Assembly: GCF_006385185.1 (NCBI RefSeq)
Contig: NZ_VFIX01000002.1
Span: forward strand, 47,515 to 111,514
Length of the DNA stretch: 64,000 nucleotides
Reading direction: 5' to 3'
From: Metamycoplasma equirhinis
GTDB taxonomy: Bacteria > Bacillota_I > Bacilli_A > Mycoplasmatales > Metamycoplasmataceae
Below are positions 1-11,559 of this stretch, one piece after another. Position 1 is the stretch's first letter. Each line of letters begins with the position of its first letter. Below the pieces are notes generated by a model. That model saw nothing but the letters and a program-made list of their open reading frames with translations, was not told where the DNA came from and did not search any database. A program made the position numbers and the translations under genes.

Positions 1-2656
1 CAAAGATTTTTTCTCAATTTGCTTCAATAATAGAATCAATAGTTTTTTCATTAATTTTTTCGCTTTGAAGATTTTTCTTATTTAACAATTCAAAAATCGG
101 CTTGACAATTATTCCTTTTAGTAATGACTTAATTGTATTTGAATATAGCGAATCTTCTTTCATTACTTTTTCTATAATGCTAGAAACAATATCGTTAGCA
201 ATTTTTTTGCCATCAGCTGTTAATTTTCCATTTTTATTTTTTAATAAATCAAGCATTAATTTTGTAATGGTTTTAGTTGCTGAATTATTTAGAATTGAAC
301 CTAAATTCTTTGGATCTAAAATATTATTTTGTTTGATATATCCAAATATTGTTGCTTTTAGGCCTTCAATAAATTGAGCTTGTTCGGAATCATCTTTTCC
401 AAGTTTAAGCGATATTATTGAAAAGAGTAAATCGTGAGCTCCAGATTTACTATCAATAGGATATTTATCACTAATTGCATTATTAATGCATTTTGAAATG
501 AAAGTTTCAAAGTTCATTTTTTCATTATTTTTTTCATCAATGAATGTATGAATGCCAAGATATAGTAAATCAATACCTTCATCAAATTTGTCTAGATTAT
601 CTAAAAAAAGTGAAGTAAATTTTTTAACTTGTGTAGTTTTATCCGTCTCAATATTATTTAATTTGATTAATATGGCGGTAAATTTGTTTGCTACTTCTTC
701 AAATAGAACTTTATCCTTCTTTAGTAAACCTATTGTGGTTTTCAACAATTCTTTTAATTCAGATTTTGTATCTTTTACTAATTGACTTAAAAAATCAACA
801 TATGAATCACTTTCAAAGTATTTTTCTGGCTCGTCAACTAATAAAACCGTGATTTTTTCAGCAAGTGCTTTTATTGAATTTACAAAGCTTTGATCATCAA
901 ATATTCTTTGAAATTTTGGATCAGGATTGCCAAAAACTTTTTTATAGGTTTTATTGACTAATATATCGTTAATAAATGCATTTATGAAATTTTTAACAAG
1001 TTTTTTTCCTTCACCATTTTTTGATAGTTTAGTATTTGCAATTTCTTTTGTTAGTAAGTAAATATTATTAATTGATTGGAATTCACTTTTAAAAATTGTC
1101 ATAATGTCTTTCAATTTGATTGAATATGATTTTTCTAAAATTAAATTATCAATTTTTTTAGCAACAGAAGCAATATTATTTTGCAATGTTTTGCTATCTA
1201 ATAGTGAATTTATAATATTGATTAAAAACTCACGGTTTTTAGAATTTTCTATTTCTTTTTCCATAAAACTTAACAAGTTTTTTAATTCGTTAAGATCAAT
1301 GTTAACTAATTTTAATAAATCGCCTAAACCATAAATTAGTTGTTTATTTGTTATGTTTTTGCCATTATTAAAACTTAATTTAATGTTAGATAAAATATTA
1401 AATTCTCTTTTTGAATCAATTAATTTTTTATTATTATCTAATTTTTCAAATGAATAGCTTTTTGAAAAAGTATCAATATTTTCACCTACAAGACCTAAAA
1501 TATTTGATTTAATAGCGGTTGCGTGTGTTTTAAATAGTAGTGCTTGGCTATATGAATTATTATCCGAGTCATTAGTACTATTTTTTGAAATCAAAGCTTC
1601 GTAATCTTTTTTAGATAGCGATAATTTTACAAAAATATCTTGTGCTAATTTTTTATAAGTATTGTTTGTTGGCAAAAAATCTAAAATTGAATCAGAAAAT
1701 TTATTAGTATTTTCTGAAATCATATTTTCATTTTTAAAACTTACGAAATTTACCTTAGCATTTTTAGATGCTTCTCTAAGGCTGCTGTTAAGCTTTTTAG
1801 TAATATCACCTATATAATCATGATTAATTTGATTTTTTAAAATTGCAGTTAAACGTAAATAAGGACTAGCATATCCAATTACATTAATATTAGCGTTTGG
1901 ATTTATTTTTCTAACTTCGCTTAATAGTGTTACATATTTAGCTACAATGGCGTTGCTTTTTTGTTCGTAAACTTTTACAATTTCCTTTAAATTGGCTTCA
2001 AGTTTTTTTGTATCATCATTTTCTCTTATTACGTTAAATAGAATTTGAAATAAACTATTGCCATCAAATAAATCATTAAATCCCAGTGAAATAGTTAAAA
2101 GGTTTGCATTTTTTATTTCATTTCTTATTTTTTGAAAATCCTTATCTTCAAATTTGCCAAAAAGATTCTCAAGCTTGTTTGATTTTGCTAATTGCATTGT
2201 TTTTTGGTTATATAATGTCATGGCATTAAAATCATCGTTTGCTTGATATTTTTTACTGTCTAAAATATGCAATCAGTGATCAATTGTTGAACCTGATAGT
2301 CCGTAGTTTTTATAAAATACTAATTTAGTTTTGGCATCATTTAATTCATTGATTGCATTAGCTAAATATGAAGCATAAGAAATACCGATAATTTTCTTTT
2401 TTGCTTCATCATATTTGTTTTCGGCAAAATTATTAAAACTTGAATTATTTCCAGCTGCATAATCATCGCCAAGAGCTAAATATTTAACATTGCCTTCAAT
2501 TATTTTTTGAGAATCTGCATTAATCATTTCGTTTTCATTGTTGTTTTTTTTGTTTTTTGTAATGCAAGAACTTGATAGTAAAGAAGCTACTCCTAGCGCA
2601 GTAGAAGTAGATAGCGCAACTATTGCTTTAGTAATTTTTCTATTTTTTGATTTCAT
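1..2656 (-). CDS. SGNH/GDSL-hydrolase-like lipoprotein (C-terminus beyond window)
   Basis: Starts at ATG 2654-2656 after an AGGAG Shine-Dalgarno and reads through TGA (Trp) at 2273-2275 and 14-16 to the window edge, so at least 885 residues. Residues 1-31 are a lipoprotein signal peptide with lipobox LSSSC (Cys31), so the protein should be lipid-anchored on the outer face of the membrane. An SGNH fold is suggested by block I at 62-69 (LGDDYAAG) and block III at 192-195 (GFND). In the family, block I reads GDS with the nucleophilic Ser; here it is GDD, with Asp65 in the Ser position. The block V equivalent (DFLPTNNTY, about 326-334) has Leu where the catalytic His is expected. The rest is a long, Lys/Asn-rich helical region. 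It is probably a non-enzymatic surface protein derived from an SGNH lipase. The fold is fairly sure; the function is unknown. Confidence 0.75.
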
Positions 2657-2666
2657 TGTAAAACTC

Positions 2667-4214
2667 CTATCCGATTGATACATCTTCGTAGATGTAACGA
2701 TATTGTTCGGGTGTTGATTTTGTTTTTCCTCAAATCTTGATTGTTTGTGGAATGCCAAATTGACCAATTATCATAATTAAAATTAATGTAAGTTTTCCGA
2801 CTGTTTTTACTGAACTTGTTAATCCAGTTGTTAATCCAGAGTTTCCAAACGCTGAACAAATTTCAAATAATGTAAATGTCATAGGAAACTCATCGCCTTG
2901 TATAGTTTTAGCAGTGGCGGGTATTGTTGAATATGTTAGCAATGTTGTCACGGTTATAATTAATATTGCTATTGAAAAAACATTAATTGCCTTGATTAGT
3001 GTTTCTTTACCGATTTGTCTTTTAAATGCGTTAATGTTTCTGCCACCACGAATTGTGGATAGAACACTTAAAAATATAACTGCAATTGTTGTATTGCGAA
3101 TTCCTCCCGCAGTCGAAACAGGTGAGAAGCCTATAAACATTAAAATTGCATGACAAACAATTGTTGGTTGAGTAAAGTTATAGTAATTTACAGTAGAAAA
3201 TCCAGCCGACCTTGTTGATTTTGTTTGAAAGTAAATAGCGAATAATTTATTTCATACATTCCCGTATTCGGATTGATTTCAAAATGTATTTGGATTTTTT
3301 GATGATGTTTCAAATAATACCGTCAAAGCCAGTCCAAAAATTGTTGTTATTAAGTAGGTTATTAACGTAAATTTAGTAAATAACGATAGGCGATGTTTTG
3401 AATTATTTTTGTTAACCGAAATGATTTTTAGTCATAAATCATAAATAACAGGAAAACCAATGCCGCCAATCACGAAAACAATAAACGTAACAACTTGTAA
3501 ACTATAATCTTTATAAAATGGTTGTAAGCTTTTATCGCCCATAATATCGAAACCGGCATTATTTATTGAGCTAATTGCATGAAAAATGCCATATCTCAAT
3601 GAAAGTGTAAAATTTTGATAAGGGTTATATTCTGAAGTTACATACGGATTAAATTTTTCACTTTGTGGAGCAAGCGCCTTAGCATCATCAAAATATTGGC
3701 TTGGGTTAAAATAAAAAAGTAAGGTAAATATTAACGAGCTAACAACAGTCACAATGATTAAAAAACTTATTGAGACTTTTATCATTTTTCTTGTTTCAAC
3801 TAAATTATTTGAGCCACGTTCAGTTAGTGAAACTTGGCTACTAAAAATGTTTGATTTAAATCCAAGTAACGATTGAAACAAATAAACTTTAAAAGTAAAA
3901 ATTCCAATTCCACCGACGACAATGGAAAGAGCAATTAAAGCTTGTCCAAATTCATTAAATACTTTTCCAATTGTTATCGTTGTTAGACCGGTATCACTGA
4001 AGGCAGAAGATGCTATAAAAAGCGCATCTAGATAATTGATATGGTATTTTATACCTAAGTTATCTCTAGCATGCGTTGTGTTTCAAAAAAGTAGTAGCGA
4101 CATCAATGTCACAAATAAAACATATATTAGAAATATATATCTTATCGTACCTATACGTTTTAGAAATCTAAAAAATATATTAGAGTGCTTTGTATTTATC
4201 TTTCCACTTTTCAT
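2667..4214 (-). CDS. ktrB: KtrB/TrkH-type potassium channel subunit
   Basis: 515 codons from ATG 4212-4214 to TAG 2667-2669, reading TGA as Trp. It is the ion-conducting membrane subunit of a Ktr-type K+ uptake system. Four pore-loop segments of the TrkH/KtrB family are visible in order: SSAFSDTGLTT near the N-terminus, SSINNAGFDIMGD, FSPVSTAGGIRN and CSAFGNSGLTT, each with the filter glycine and flanked by hydrophobic membrane segments. The C-terminal tail ends in YEDVSIG, resembling KtrB tails. No strong Shine-Dalgarno precedes the start. The gene lies back to back with ktrA (193 bp between starts), so the two subunits are divergently transcribed rather than co-operonic. The stop sits 10 bp before the next minus-strand gene starts. 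Confidence 0.93.
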
Positions 4215-4407
4215 AGATAGAAATTTTACCATAAACCCCAAAAAAAGCAATTTTCTAAAAAATGTACTATGTTTTTACAATTTTTATTGCCTTAACGGTA
4301 TTATTCAGTGCGTTTTATTTAACATTTTTATTATTTTTTAGTGTTTATTAGACAAATTACTCGCCAAATGGTAATATTAATTATTATTGATTAGCAAGGG
4401 AGCTTAA

Positions 4408-5100
4408 ATGAAAATTTTTAAGAAAGTACGTGAAATTTGTATTATTGGAGTGGGTCGTTACGGTTCCGCTATCACTAAACAATTGCTTACCGATAGGGAA
4501 AATAATTTAAGAATTATTTTAATTGATTCTGAAGAAAAACATTTAACACCATTTAAAGATGAAGTCGAGATGATTTACGTAGCTGATTGCGCCGAACAAA
4601 AATCATTAGAAGCTATTAACGTTAAGGATTTTGATGTTGTCATTGTTAGTGCTTCAAACAATATTGAAATTGTTGCGGCATTATGTGAACAAGGCGTTAA
4701 ATCAATCATTGCACGTGCGACAACACGCCGTCATGCGCAAGTTTTGCGCCAAATTGGCGTGCATACAATTATTTCACCAGAAGAAGAAGCAGGCAAGAAA
4801 ACTGCTATGCTAGTTTTGAATCCAACCTTATCACTTTATTCGGAGAATATGGTTGAATTACAAGATGGTTTTGTTAGTGCATCCATTTATGCGCGTTCAA
4901 ATGAAATAATTGATAAAAAAATTAGCGAATTAGGATTTAGAAATAAATATGGTGTTGTTATCACTATGATAAAAAGAGAACATCTAACATACATTCCAGA
5001 AGGTGATTTTAAAATTCTTGAAAATGACTTAATAACTTTTATCGGAAGAGTTGAAGATGTTACAAATGTTTTTAAATTTTGCACTAATAATAAAAAATAA
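4408..5100 (+). CDS. ktrA: KtrA/TrkA regulatory subunit of potassium uptake
   Basis: 230 residues, ATG preceded by GGGAG. The N-terminal RCK domain begins with a Rossmann nucleotide-binding loop, GVGRYG at residues 14-19, followed by an acidic strand end (LIDSEE). The C-terminal half matches an RCK_C/TrkA_C ligand domain. KtrA rings sit on the cytoplasmic face of KtrB and gate it in response to ATP/ADP or c-di-AMP in related bacteria. The divergent ktrB partner supports the assignment. It is followed after 17 bp by pepC, possibly on the same transcript. Length is typical for the family (about 220-230). Confidence 0.93.
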   Translation: MKIFKKVREICIIGVGRYGSAITKQLLTDRENNLRIILIDSEEKHLTPFKDEVEMIYVADCAEQKSLEAINVKDFDVVIVSASNNIEIVAALCEQGVKSIIARATTRRHAQVLRQIGVHTIISPEEEAGKKTAMLVLNPTLSLYSENMVELQDGFVSASIYARSNEIIDKKISELGFRNKYGVVITMIKREHLTYIPEGDFKILENDLITFIGRVEDVTNVFKFCTNNKK

Positions 5101-5117
5101 ATAACAGGAGAAAATAT

Positions 5118-6446
5118 ATGCACAATATTGATAAAAATTTATTAAATGAACTAGAAGTTCAATATAACAAAAATTCTGAAAATGCGATTATCGAAAATTC
5201 AATTTTCAAAAATGGAATTAAACAATCATCACTTAATAATGAAATTGTAAAAAAACATAATTTTGAATTTTCAATTGAAACTAAAGTTGGCGGAATTACT
5301 AATCAAAAACAAAGCGGCAGATGTTGAATTTTTGCTGCCTTAAATTCAGTCAGAGTAGAAATTATGGAAGAATTAGGACTTGAATCATTAGAACTTTCAC
5401 AAAACTATATTCACTTCTTTGATAAATTAGAAAAGACAAACACATATTTAACTTGAATTGTTGAGAACGGATTAGAAATTGATAATGAAGACAGATTGTT
5501 TAGACACTTTAATCAAGATCCGATTTCAGATGGTGGTTATTGAGAGTTTTTTGTTAATTTAATTAGAAAATACGGTATTTGCCCAAAACAAGCAATGAAC
5601 GAATCGTTTCATAGTGAAGCTACAAATGATATGGTTACGCAAATTAATTGAAGATTGAAAGCTTATACTGTACAAATGCGTAACGAATTTGCAAAATCAA
5701 AGGATTTAAATAAAGTTATTTCTTTAAAGAAAAAAGCATTAGAAGATGTATACAATATACTAACAAAATCGTTAGGAAAACCACCAAAAAACTTTACATT
5801 TGAATATCGCAATAAAGACAAAGAATTCAAACGAATTAATAACATTACTCCTCTTGATTTTTATCAACAATACGCTAAAGATTTTTTGGTAGATAAAATA
5901 GATTTGATTTCAGATCCTAGAGGAATTTTTAAAGAAAACCAATTAATTGTATGTCCACTTGTAAAAAACGTGACTGAAGGCAATCCTTTAACCATGTTAA
6001 ATGTTGATATTAAAACCATGAAAAAAGCAATGATTGAGCAATTAAAAAGTGGTGAAACTGTATGATTTGGTTGCGACGTTTCAACTTTTTCATCAAAAGA
6101 TGGTATCATGGATCCAGAATTGTATTCGTACGATTTAACATTAACTAAAACACCAGAATTTGATAAAAAAGCGCGTTTTGAATCAAGAGCGTCAGTAATA
6201 AGCCATGCTATGAATATGGTTGGTGTTAATTTATGCGATAAAGGTCATTCTTTAACTTGAAAAGTTGAAAATAGTTGAGGTGATAGTGCTGGTAAAAAAG
6301 GATACTATTCAATGAGTGACACATGATTTACGGAATACAATTACATGGCGATTGTTGACAAAAAATTTTTACCAAAAGAAGTATTAGAAGCATTGGATAA
6401 AAAACCAATTGAAATTTCTCCATTTGACCCTTTATGTGAAGAATAA
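5118..6446 (+). CDS. pepC: Aminopeptidase C (bleomycin hydrolase family, C1B)
   Basis: 442 residues once TGA is read as Trp, a usual length for PepC; ATG preceded by AGGAGAA. It is a cytoplasmic papain-fold cysteine aminopeptidase that trims peptides. The catalytic Cys69 is in QKQSGRCW, His363 in SHAMNMVG and Asn385 in ENSWGDS, which is the full C-H-N triad. The C-terminus ends in PLCEE; in this family the C-terminal arm reaches into the active-site cleft and sets exopeptidase specificity. A hairpin terminator follows at 6462. Confidence 0.95.
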
Positions 6447-6461
6447 TTTTAAAAATTAAAT

Positions 6462-6483
6462 CCGCAATGTGCGGTTTTTTTTG
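6462..6483 (+). terminator. Rho-independent terminator after pepC
   Basis: Five-bp stem CCGCA/TGCGG with a 3-nt loop followed by eight T residues, placed 15 bp after the pepC stop. Confidence 0.8.
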
Positions 6484-6554
6484 TGTTTTTTGGCTTCATT
6501 ACACGCAAAAATCAATATTAATGTATAATCTTAATATTAATTAAGGATTATCTT

Positions 6555-6857
6555 GTGATTGGAATTGATTTGGTTAGCATTAGTAGATTTAAAAACATAA
6601 GTAAACGGGCAATTCGCAAAATTTTACACCCTAATGAAATTAATGAATACATTGGTTTGAGTGAGGAAAGAAAAACAATATATATTGCCAGTAGATGAGC
6701 AATTAAAGAAGCTCTTTTTAAGGTTGATAATCAATTCATTTTTTTTAATAAAATTGAAATTTTAAAATCACAACATGGGAAGTATTTATTTAAAGATTTT
6801 GAAATTTCAACTTCAAATGAGGATAATCTAATAATCGCAATTGTATTAAAAAAATAG
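6555..6857 (+). CDS. acpS: Holo-[acyl-carrier-protein] synthase
   Basis: 100 residues starting at GTG 6555, which places the conserved IGIDLVSISRF motif at the N-terminus; an AAGGAT precedes it. AcpS transfers 4'-phosphopantetheine from CoA to a serine of acyl carrier protein. The second conserved motif is seen as SRWAIKEALFK, where the Trp is TGA, with the family's metal-binding Glu. It is slightly short for the family (about 115-125). It is followed 8 bp later by plsC, fitting a lipid-metabolism unit. ATG is absent at this position, so the GTG start is the only one that keeps the Asp motif. Confidence 0.92.
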
Positions 6858-6865
6858 GAGCAATT

Positions 6866-7663
6866 ATGAAATTAGCAACACGAAGAAATTTAAGAATCTT
6901 ACCATTATTGTTTAATATTTTATTTTTAAGATCTAAGGCAAATAGACAAAAGAAAATGCCCGATTACTATAAAGTTGCCGAAAGAAATTATTTTCTGCAA
7001 AAGAGTCTTTCAAATATTTTAAGACATTTGAATATCAAATTAGATGTTGAGGGATTTGAAAATGTACCAAATGGCCCATGTCTTTTGATCCCAAACCACT
7101 CCACTTATGCCGATGCACTTATAATGTGATCTGCGCTATGAAATCATGGTGACGGTAAAAAGCAAAGCAAAATAGTTAATTTTATAGCACGCGAAGAAGT
7201 TAAAGCTAAAAGAACTATTCGTCAAATTGCTGAATTAGGGGACACTTATTTTATTGATACAAATAAACCAATCGCGGCTATGCAAACTTTATTGGAATTT
7301 GGTAAATTTATCAAAAAAAATAAATCTTGTGGTGTTATTTTTGCCGAAGGCACAAGAACAAAAGATGGTAAATTAGGAACTTTTAATACCGGGGCTGTAC
7401 GTTTGGCACAATCAACATATTTACCTATTATTCCTGTAACAATTAATAATGCTGTTAACGCATTAGATTGAAAACGTGAGGGCGAATTAATTGTAAAAGT
7501 AACATTTCACAATATGCTTAAACCAATCCAATTTCAAACCGTTGATCCTAAAAGTTTAACCGAAAACATTAAAGAAATTATTGCATCAAATTATATTGAT
7601 CAAGTGGTAACTTCTAAAGAGACAGTAAAAAATTCATATACTTCAAGAAAAACAAAGAAATAA
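6866..7663 (+). CDS. plsC: 1-acyl-sn-glycerol-3-phosphate acyltransferase
   Basis: 265 residues, ATG preceded by TAGGAG. It makes phosphatidic acid by acylating lysophosphatidic acid at the membrane. The acyltransferase motif I is NHSTYAD (His78 and Asp83, HX4D) and motif III is AEGTRT (Glu161-Arg164), both canonical. A hydrophobic N-terminal stretch (about 10-22) may associate with the membrane. TGA is used as Trp at 7127-7129 and 7469-7471. It follows acpS by 8 bp and precedes scpA by 7 bp, so all are probably co-transcribed. Confidence 0.93.
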
Positions 7664-7670
7664 ATAAATC

Positions 7671-8489
7671 ATGTACGAAAACGACAAATCAATTATTAGA
7701 GAAATTTCAATTAAACCAGAAGAAAATATTGAAGCAAATGAAATTACTACCGAAGCAAGCGAAAGAAGAATTTTTAAACTGGGAAATTTTGATGGCCCTT
7801 TAGATTTATTAGTTACATTAATAAAGGAAAAAAATATAAACATTTTTGATGTTGATTTACTAGAACTTGCAAACCAATATTTAGAAATTATAAAAAACTT
7901 ACAAGACTATGAATTTGATATCGCATCAGAGTATTTAGTTATGGCAGCTACCTTACTACAATTAAAAGCTCGAATGATTTTAAAAGATCCAGAGGTAGAA
8001 GAAGAAATCAAAGAAGAGAAAAAACGTCTATTAGAGCAAATTGCTGAATATGAAAAATTCAAAGAAATTTCGCTAGTTTTACGCGAACAAGAAGAAAAAC
8101 GTAAAAATCTTTTTGAAAAAAATCCCGAGGAAACCGATGAATTTGAAAGAGAAATCGATAGTAGTGTGCTAGACGGTCATTCAAATAGTTCTAAATTAGT
8201 TGTAACATTGCGAAAAATGTTCGAACGAACTTATGCTGAATTGATTAGAAATGTTACAATGAGCACTGTTGCGATTAGCCCTGAAGAACAAAAGAGACGT
8301 ATCATAGCTTTATTTAAAGGTAAAAAAGAACTTAAATTTGAAGAAATATTTAACGTTCCAAGTATAGGCCACTTTGTTATTACTTTACTTGCAATATTAG
8401 ATTTAGCTAGACAACAAATTGTAATATTAGAACAAAAAGAAGATGAGGGTATAATCACTTTTAGAAAAGGAATTGAATATGAAGAATAA
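7671..8489 (+). CDS. scpA: Segregation and condensation protein A
   Basis: 272 residues. It is a kleisin subunit that bridges SMC heads in the chromosome-condensing SMC-ScpAB complex. The ScpA N-terminal signature is clear at about residues 40-55 (LGNFDGPLDLLVTLIKEK), followed by an acidic helical linker and a winged-helix C-terminus (SIGHFVITLLAILDLARQQ). The first ~30 residues form a poorly conserved acidic extension. No strong Shine-Dalgarno is seen. It overlaps scpB by 11 nt, the normal operon arrangement. Confidence 0.93.
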   Translation: MYENDKSIIREISIKPEENIEANEITTEASERRIFKLGNFDGPLDLLVTLIKEKNINIFDVDLLELANQYLEIIKNLQDYEFDIASEYLVMAATLLQLKARMILKDPEVEEEIKEEKKRLLEQIAEYEKFKEISLVLREQEEKRKNLFEKNPEETDEFEREIDSSVLDGHSNSSKLVVTLRKMFERTYAELIRNVTMSTVAISPEEQKRRIIALFKGKKELKFEEIFNVPSIGHFVITLLAILDLARQQIVILEQKEDEGIITFRKGIEYEE

Positions 8490-9111
8490 AATAATTGAAG
8501 CATTGCTTTTTATTCAAGGTAGTGAAGGATTAAGCTCTGAACAAGTCAAAGATGTTTTTAAACTTAATACCGTTCAAGAAGCAAGGAGAATCCTAAAAGA
8601 TTTTAAGGAGTTTTTTAATAAGCAAGAACGTGGACTTAAGGTACATGAATTTAACGATGTTTATAAACTTCTAACAATCGAATCAGTGAAAGATTATATT
8701 TCTGAGTTAGTAACAATAACTGGAAAACAAAAATTGTCTAATGCTGCTATTGAAGTGGCAGGCATTGTTGCATATAAGCAACCAATTACAAGATCTATGA
8801 TTTCAAATATTCGTGGTGTTATTAGTGACGGAATTGTAGCAAGTTTATTAGAAAAAGGAATTATTGAAGAAGTTGGAATAGCTTCTACTCCTGGCAGTCC
8901 AATTTTATATGGTATAACCAATAAATTTTATGATTATTTTAAAATTAAAACATTGGGTGAATTGCCACCATTTCCTGAATTTAATCGTTACCACGATGAA
9001 GATGAAGAAATGCTGGATAAAGACTTTAACTTGTTTGATTCGCAAAGACAAGATAATGCAAATGAAGACGACAATGTTTTATTAAGTAATGAAGAGGGTA
9101 ACAATGATTAA
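8479..9111 (+). CDS. scpB: Segregation and condensation protein B
   Basis: 210 residues from ATG 8479, preferred over the in-frame TTG at 8473 because AAAGGAATTG lies at proper spacing before the ATG. ScpB is a tandem winged-helix dimer that binds ScpA in the SMC complex. The start KIIEALLFIQGSEGLS and the second wing AYKQPITRSMISNIRGV match the family. The C-terminal ~45 residues are an acidic Asp/Glu/Asn-rich tail, unlike the folded core. The stop overlaps the start of the next gene by 8 nt. Confidence 0.93.
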   Translation: MKNKIIEALLFIQGSEGLSSEQVKDVFKLNTVQEARRILKDFKEFFNKQERGLKVHEFNDVYKLLTIESVKDYISELVTITGKQKLSNAAIEVAGIVAYKQPITRSMISNIRGVISDGIVASLLEKGIIEEVGIASTPGSPILYGITNKFYDYFKIKTLGELPPFPEFNRYHDEDEEMLDKDFNLFDSQRQDNANEDDNVLLSNEEGNND

Positions 9112-9937
9112 GTTCATTGCTAAAAAGGATGACGTAAACCGTATCCTTTTTAAGTTTTTAATTAAGGTTTGTGATAATGTTCCAATTTCTAAAATTGAAA
9201 AAATCTTTCGCGAAAAAGATATCAAAGTAAATGGTAAAAGAACAAATGATAAACAATATAAATTACAACTTGATGACATAGTCGAAATTTACGGAATTTC
9301 AGATCCATTTAAAGAAAAAACAGAAAATACTTCAACAATTAATTTCAAGGTTATTTACGAAGATAAAAATATCATTATTGTCGATAAAGCGGTTAACATT
9401 GCTATGCATTCAGAAGAAAATTCGTTGGATAATCAAATTTTAAAATATTTGAACTATCACAAAACTTCTTCTTTTAAGCCCGCATCAATAGGCAGATTAG
9501 ACAAAAAAACAAGTGGATTGGTAATTTATGCAAAAAATTATGCTGCTTTAGTTGAATTCGAAACAAAGCAAATTAATTTCGAAAAAGTATATCAATTCGT
9601 GTCTGATTTTGATGATGATATGCTTGACATAACTGTTAAATTAAAAAAAGACATTAAAAACGAGAAAATGATTGTAGATCAAACATTTGGCGTAAAAGCA
9701 AGAACAATTTTTTACAAAGAAGGCATGCGCAAGTATGCACGTATTATTACTGGAAAAAAACATCAAATACGCGCAACACTTTCATATTTAAAATATCCTA
9801 TTCTTGGCGACATAAAATATGGTGGAAAATTTGCAAAACGTTTATTTTTACATTCATATTCAATAAAACTAAATAACCTAGCTAATGGTTTTGAAGAATA
9901 TAACGGACAAATTTTTATTTCATATCCACACTGATAA
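9104..9937 (+). CDS. RluA-family RNA pseudouridine synthase
   Basis: 277 residues from ATG 9104 (GAAGAGGG upstream); an in-frame ATG at 9089 lies deeper in scpB and is less likely. The last residue is Trp from TGA 9932-9934, then TAA. An N-terminal S4-like RNA-binding domain (about 10-65) precedes the catalytic domain. The catalytic motif reads GRLDKKTSG with Asp133; the usual HRLD has Gly in place of His. A second motif, KKHQIRATLSYLKYPILGD, is also canonical. It isomerises uridine in rRNA, as RluC/RluD do; which site is not decidable here. Confidence 0.9.
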
Positions 9938-9950
9938 AATTGGAGGAAAA

Positions 9951-10253
9951 ATGAACAAGGTAGAAATTAAAGAATTAGCTAATAAATTATTTATAGAACC
10001 AAGTGATGATGTTATTAATTTAACCAATGCATTATTAGATTCAATTGATGAAGGTTTAAAAGACTTAGAAGAATTTGATTTAGAAACTTGGCGCCCGCAA
10101 TCTCATATAAACGAAAAACCGATTAGTTTTTTTGATTTAAGAAAAGATGAGGTTGATAGTGATTTTTACTTAAAGAAAAGCGATGTGCTAGCTAATTCAA
10201 AACAACATAATGATGATTGTGTAATTATTAGAAAGGTCATAAATGAAAAATAA
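9951..10253 (+). CDS. gatC: Asp-tRNA(Asn)/Glu-tRNA(Gln) amidotransferase subunit C
   Basis: 100 residues with ATG 9951 preceded by GGAGG. GatC is the small helical subunit that wraps GatA and GatB. The start KVEIKELANKLFIEPSDD and the later LRKDEV (the family's LR.D.V) are typical. It overlaps gatA by 11 nt, which by context makes the assignment firm. An in-frame TTG further upstream (9885) would extend into the preceding gene and is not supported. Confidence 0.88.
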   Translation: MNKVEIKELANKLFIEPSDDVINLTNALLDSIDEGLKDLEEFDLETWRPQSHINEKPISFFDLRKDEVDSDFYLKKSDVLANSKQHNDDCVIIRKVINEK

Positions 10254-11559
10254 TATTGACGCTGCAATTAAAAATTTACAAAATGACAAAAATAATGCAA
10301 TATCACACGTATTTTTTAACGCTAAACTAAATAATTTTGGACCTTTAAAAAATAAAATTTTCACTATTAAAGATAATTATGCTGATGTAAACGTAACTGC
10401 TTGCGGTTCTAGCAAAATTTTAGAGGCTTTTAAACCTCAATATAAAGCTACTGTTATAAACCTGCTAGAAAACGCTGGCGCCACTTGTGTAGCAAGAACT
10501 AATTTGGATGAATTTGGTTTAGGCGGTTCGGGAGAATACTCAGCTTTTGGATTAATTAAAAACCCATTAAATAGTGATTATTTAGTTGGCGGTTCTTCTT
10601 CGGGCGCCGCTGCGACTTTTAGCAAACAAATTGATTTTGCAATTGGCTCTGATACGGGCGATTCCGTTCGTAAACCAGCTTCAAATATTGGTGAGGTTGG
10701 TTTTAAACCTAGCTACGGCGCAATTAGCCGCTATGGACAATTTGCTTTTGCAACTTCGCTAGATACGGTGGCATATTTTACGCATAATGTGCAAGATGCA
10801 ATTTTGCTTTCAAGTGTTTTATATAAGCAAGATTTAGAACATGATCTAACGTCAATTAATCTTGCCTTTGACTATGAAAGCGTCAAACTTAAGGTGCCTA
10901 AAACTATTGCATATTTAGATTGCTTTAGCGAACTTAGTGATTGTGTTAAAAAGTCATATCATGATTTACTTGATAAATTAGCTTTAAGAGGCATAACCCT
11001 AATCAAAATTACTCCCAACATTAAATTATTAAAATCAATTGATGTTTTATACAAAATTATTGCCTTCTCAGAAGCTTCATCTAACTTAGCAAATCTTACT
11101 GGCACACATTTTGGTAATCGAATTGTTGGAAAATCTTGAGAAGAAAGTTATATTAAAACAAGAAGCCAAAATCTAGGCAAAATGGTTCAATCAAGATTAA
11201 TATTGGGTTCACATTTTTTACAAAAAGAAAACCAAATTAAATATTTCGTTAAGGCAAAAAAAATGCGTCGTTATTTAATTGATTATTTCACAAAAATTCA
11301 TGAAAGTGCCGATTGCTTTATTTATCCCGCTTCAAATAATTCAGCACCATTAATTGGAAAAGAATATAAGCGATCATATATGGATTACATTTTGACTTAT
11401 GGAAACTTAGTTGGTAATCCCTCTTTGACTATGAAGTTAGATTCTGATTCAAACAATATGCCCTTTAATATTGCTATTGATAGCAAAATATATCAAGATA
11501 CTAATTTATTTTCATTTGCACTATATTTAGAAAAAATAATCGGAGGCAAAAATGAATAA
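10243..11559 (+). CDS. gatA: Asp-tRNA(Asn)/Glu-tRNA(Gln) amidotransferase subunit A
   Basis: 438 residues, reading TGA 11137-11139 as Trp. It is the glutaminase/amidase subunit that releases ammonia for transamidation of mischarged tRNA, required because Mollicutes usually lack glutaminyl-tRNA synthetase. The amidase-signature triad is present: Lys43 (IKDNYAD), cis-Ser in GGSSSGAA (118-120) and nucleophile Ser141. The nucleophile motif reads SDTGDSVR where the family has DTGGS, an Asp at position 140. It is somewhat shorter than typical GatA (about 480). gatC overlaps upstream and gatB downstream. Confidence 0.94.

Noticed and set aside
8473-8478. TTG start for scpB
   Set aside because: The ATG at 8479 has a better-spaced AAAGGA and needs no alternative codon.
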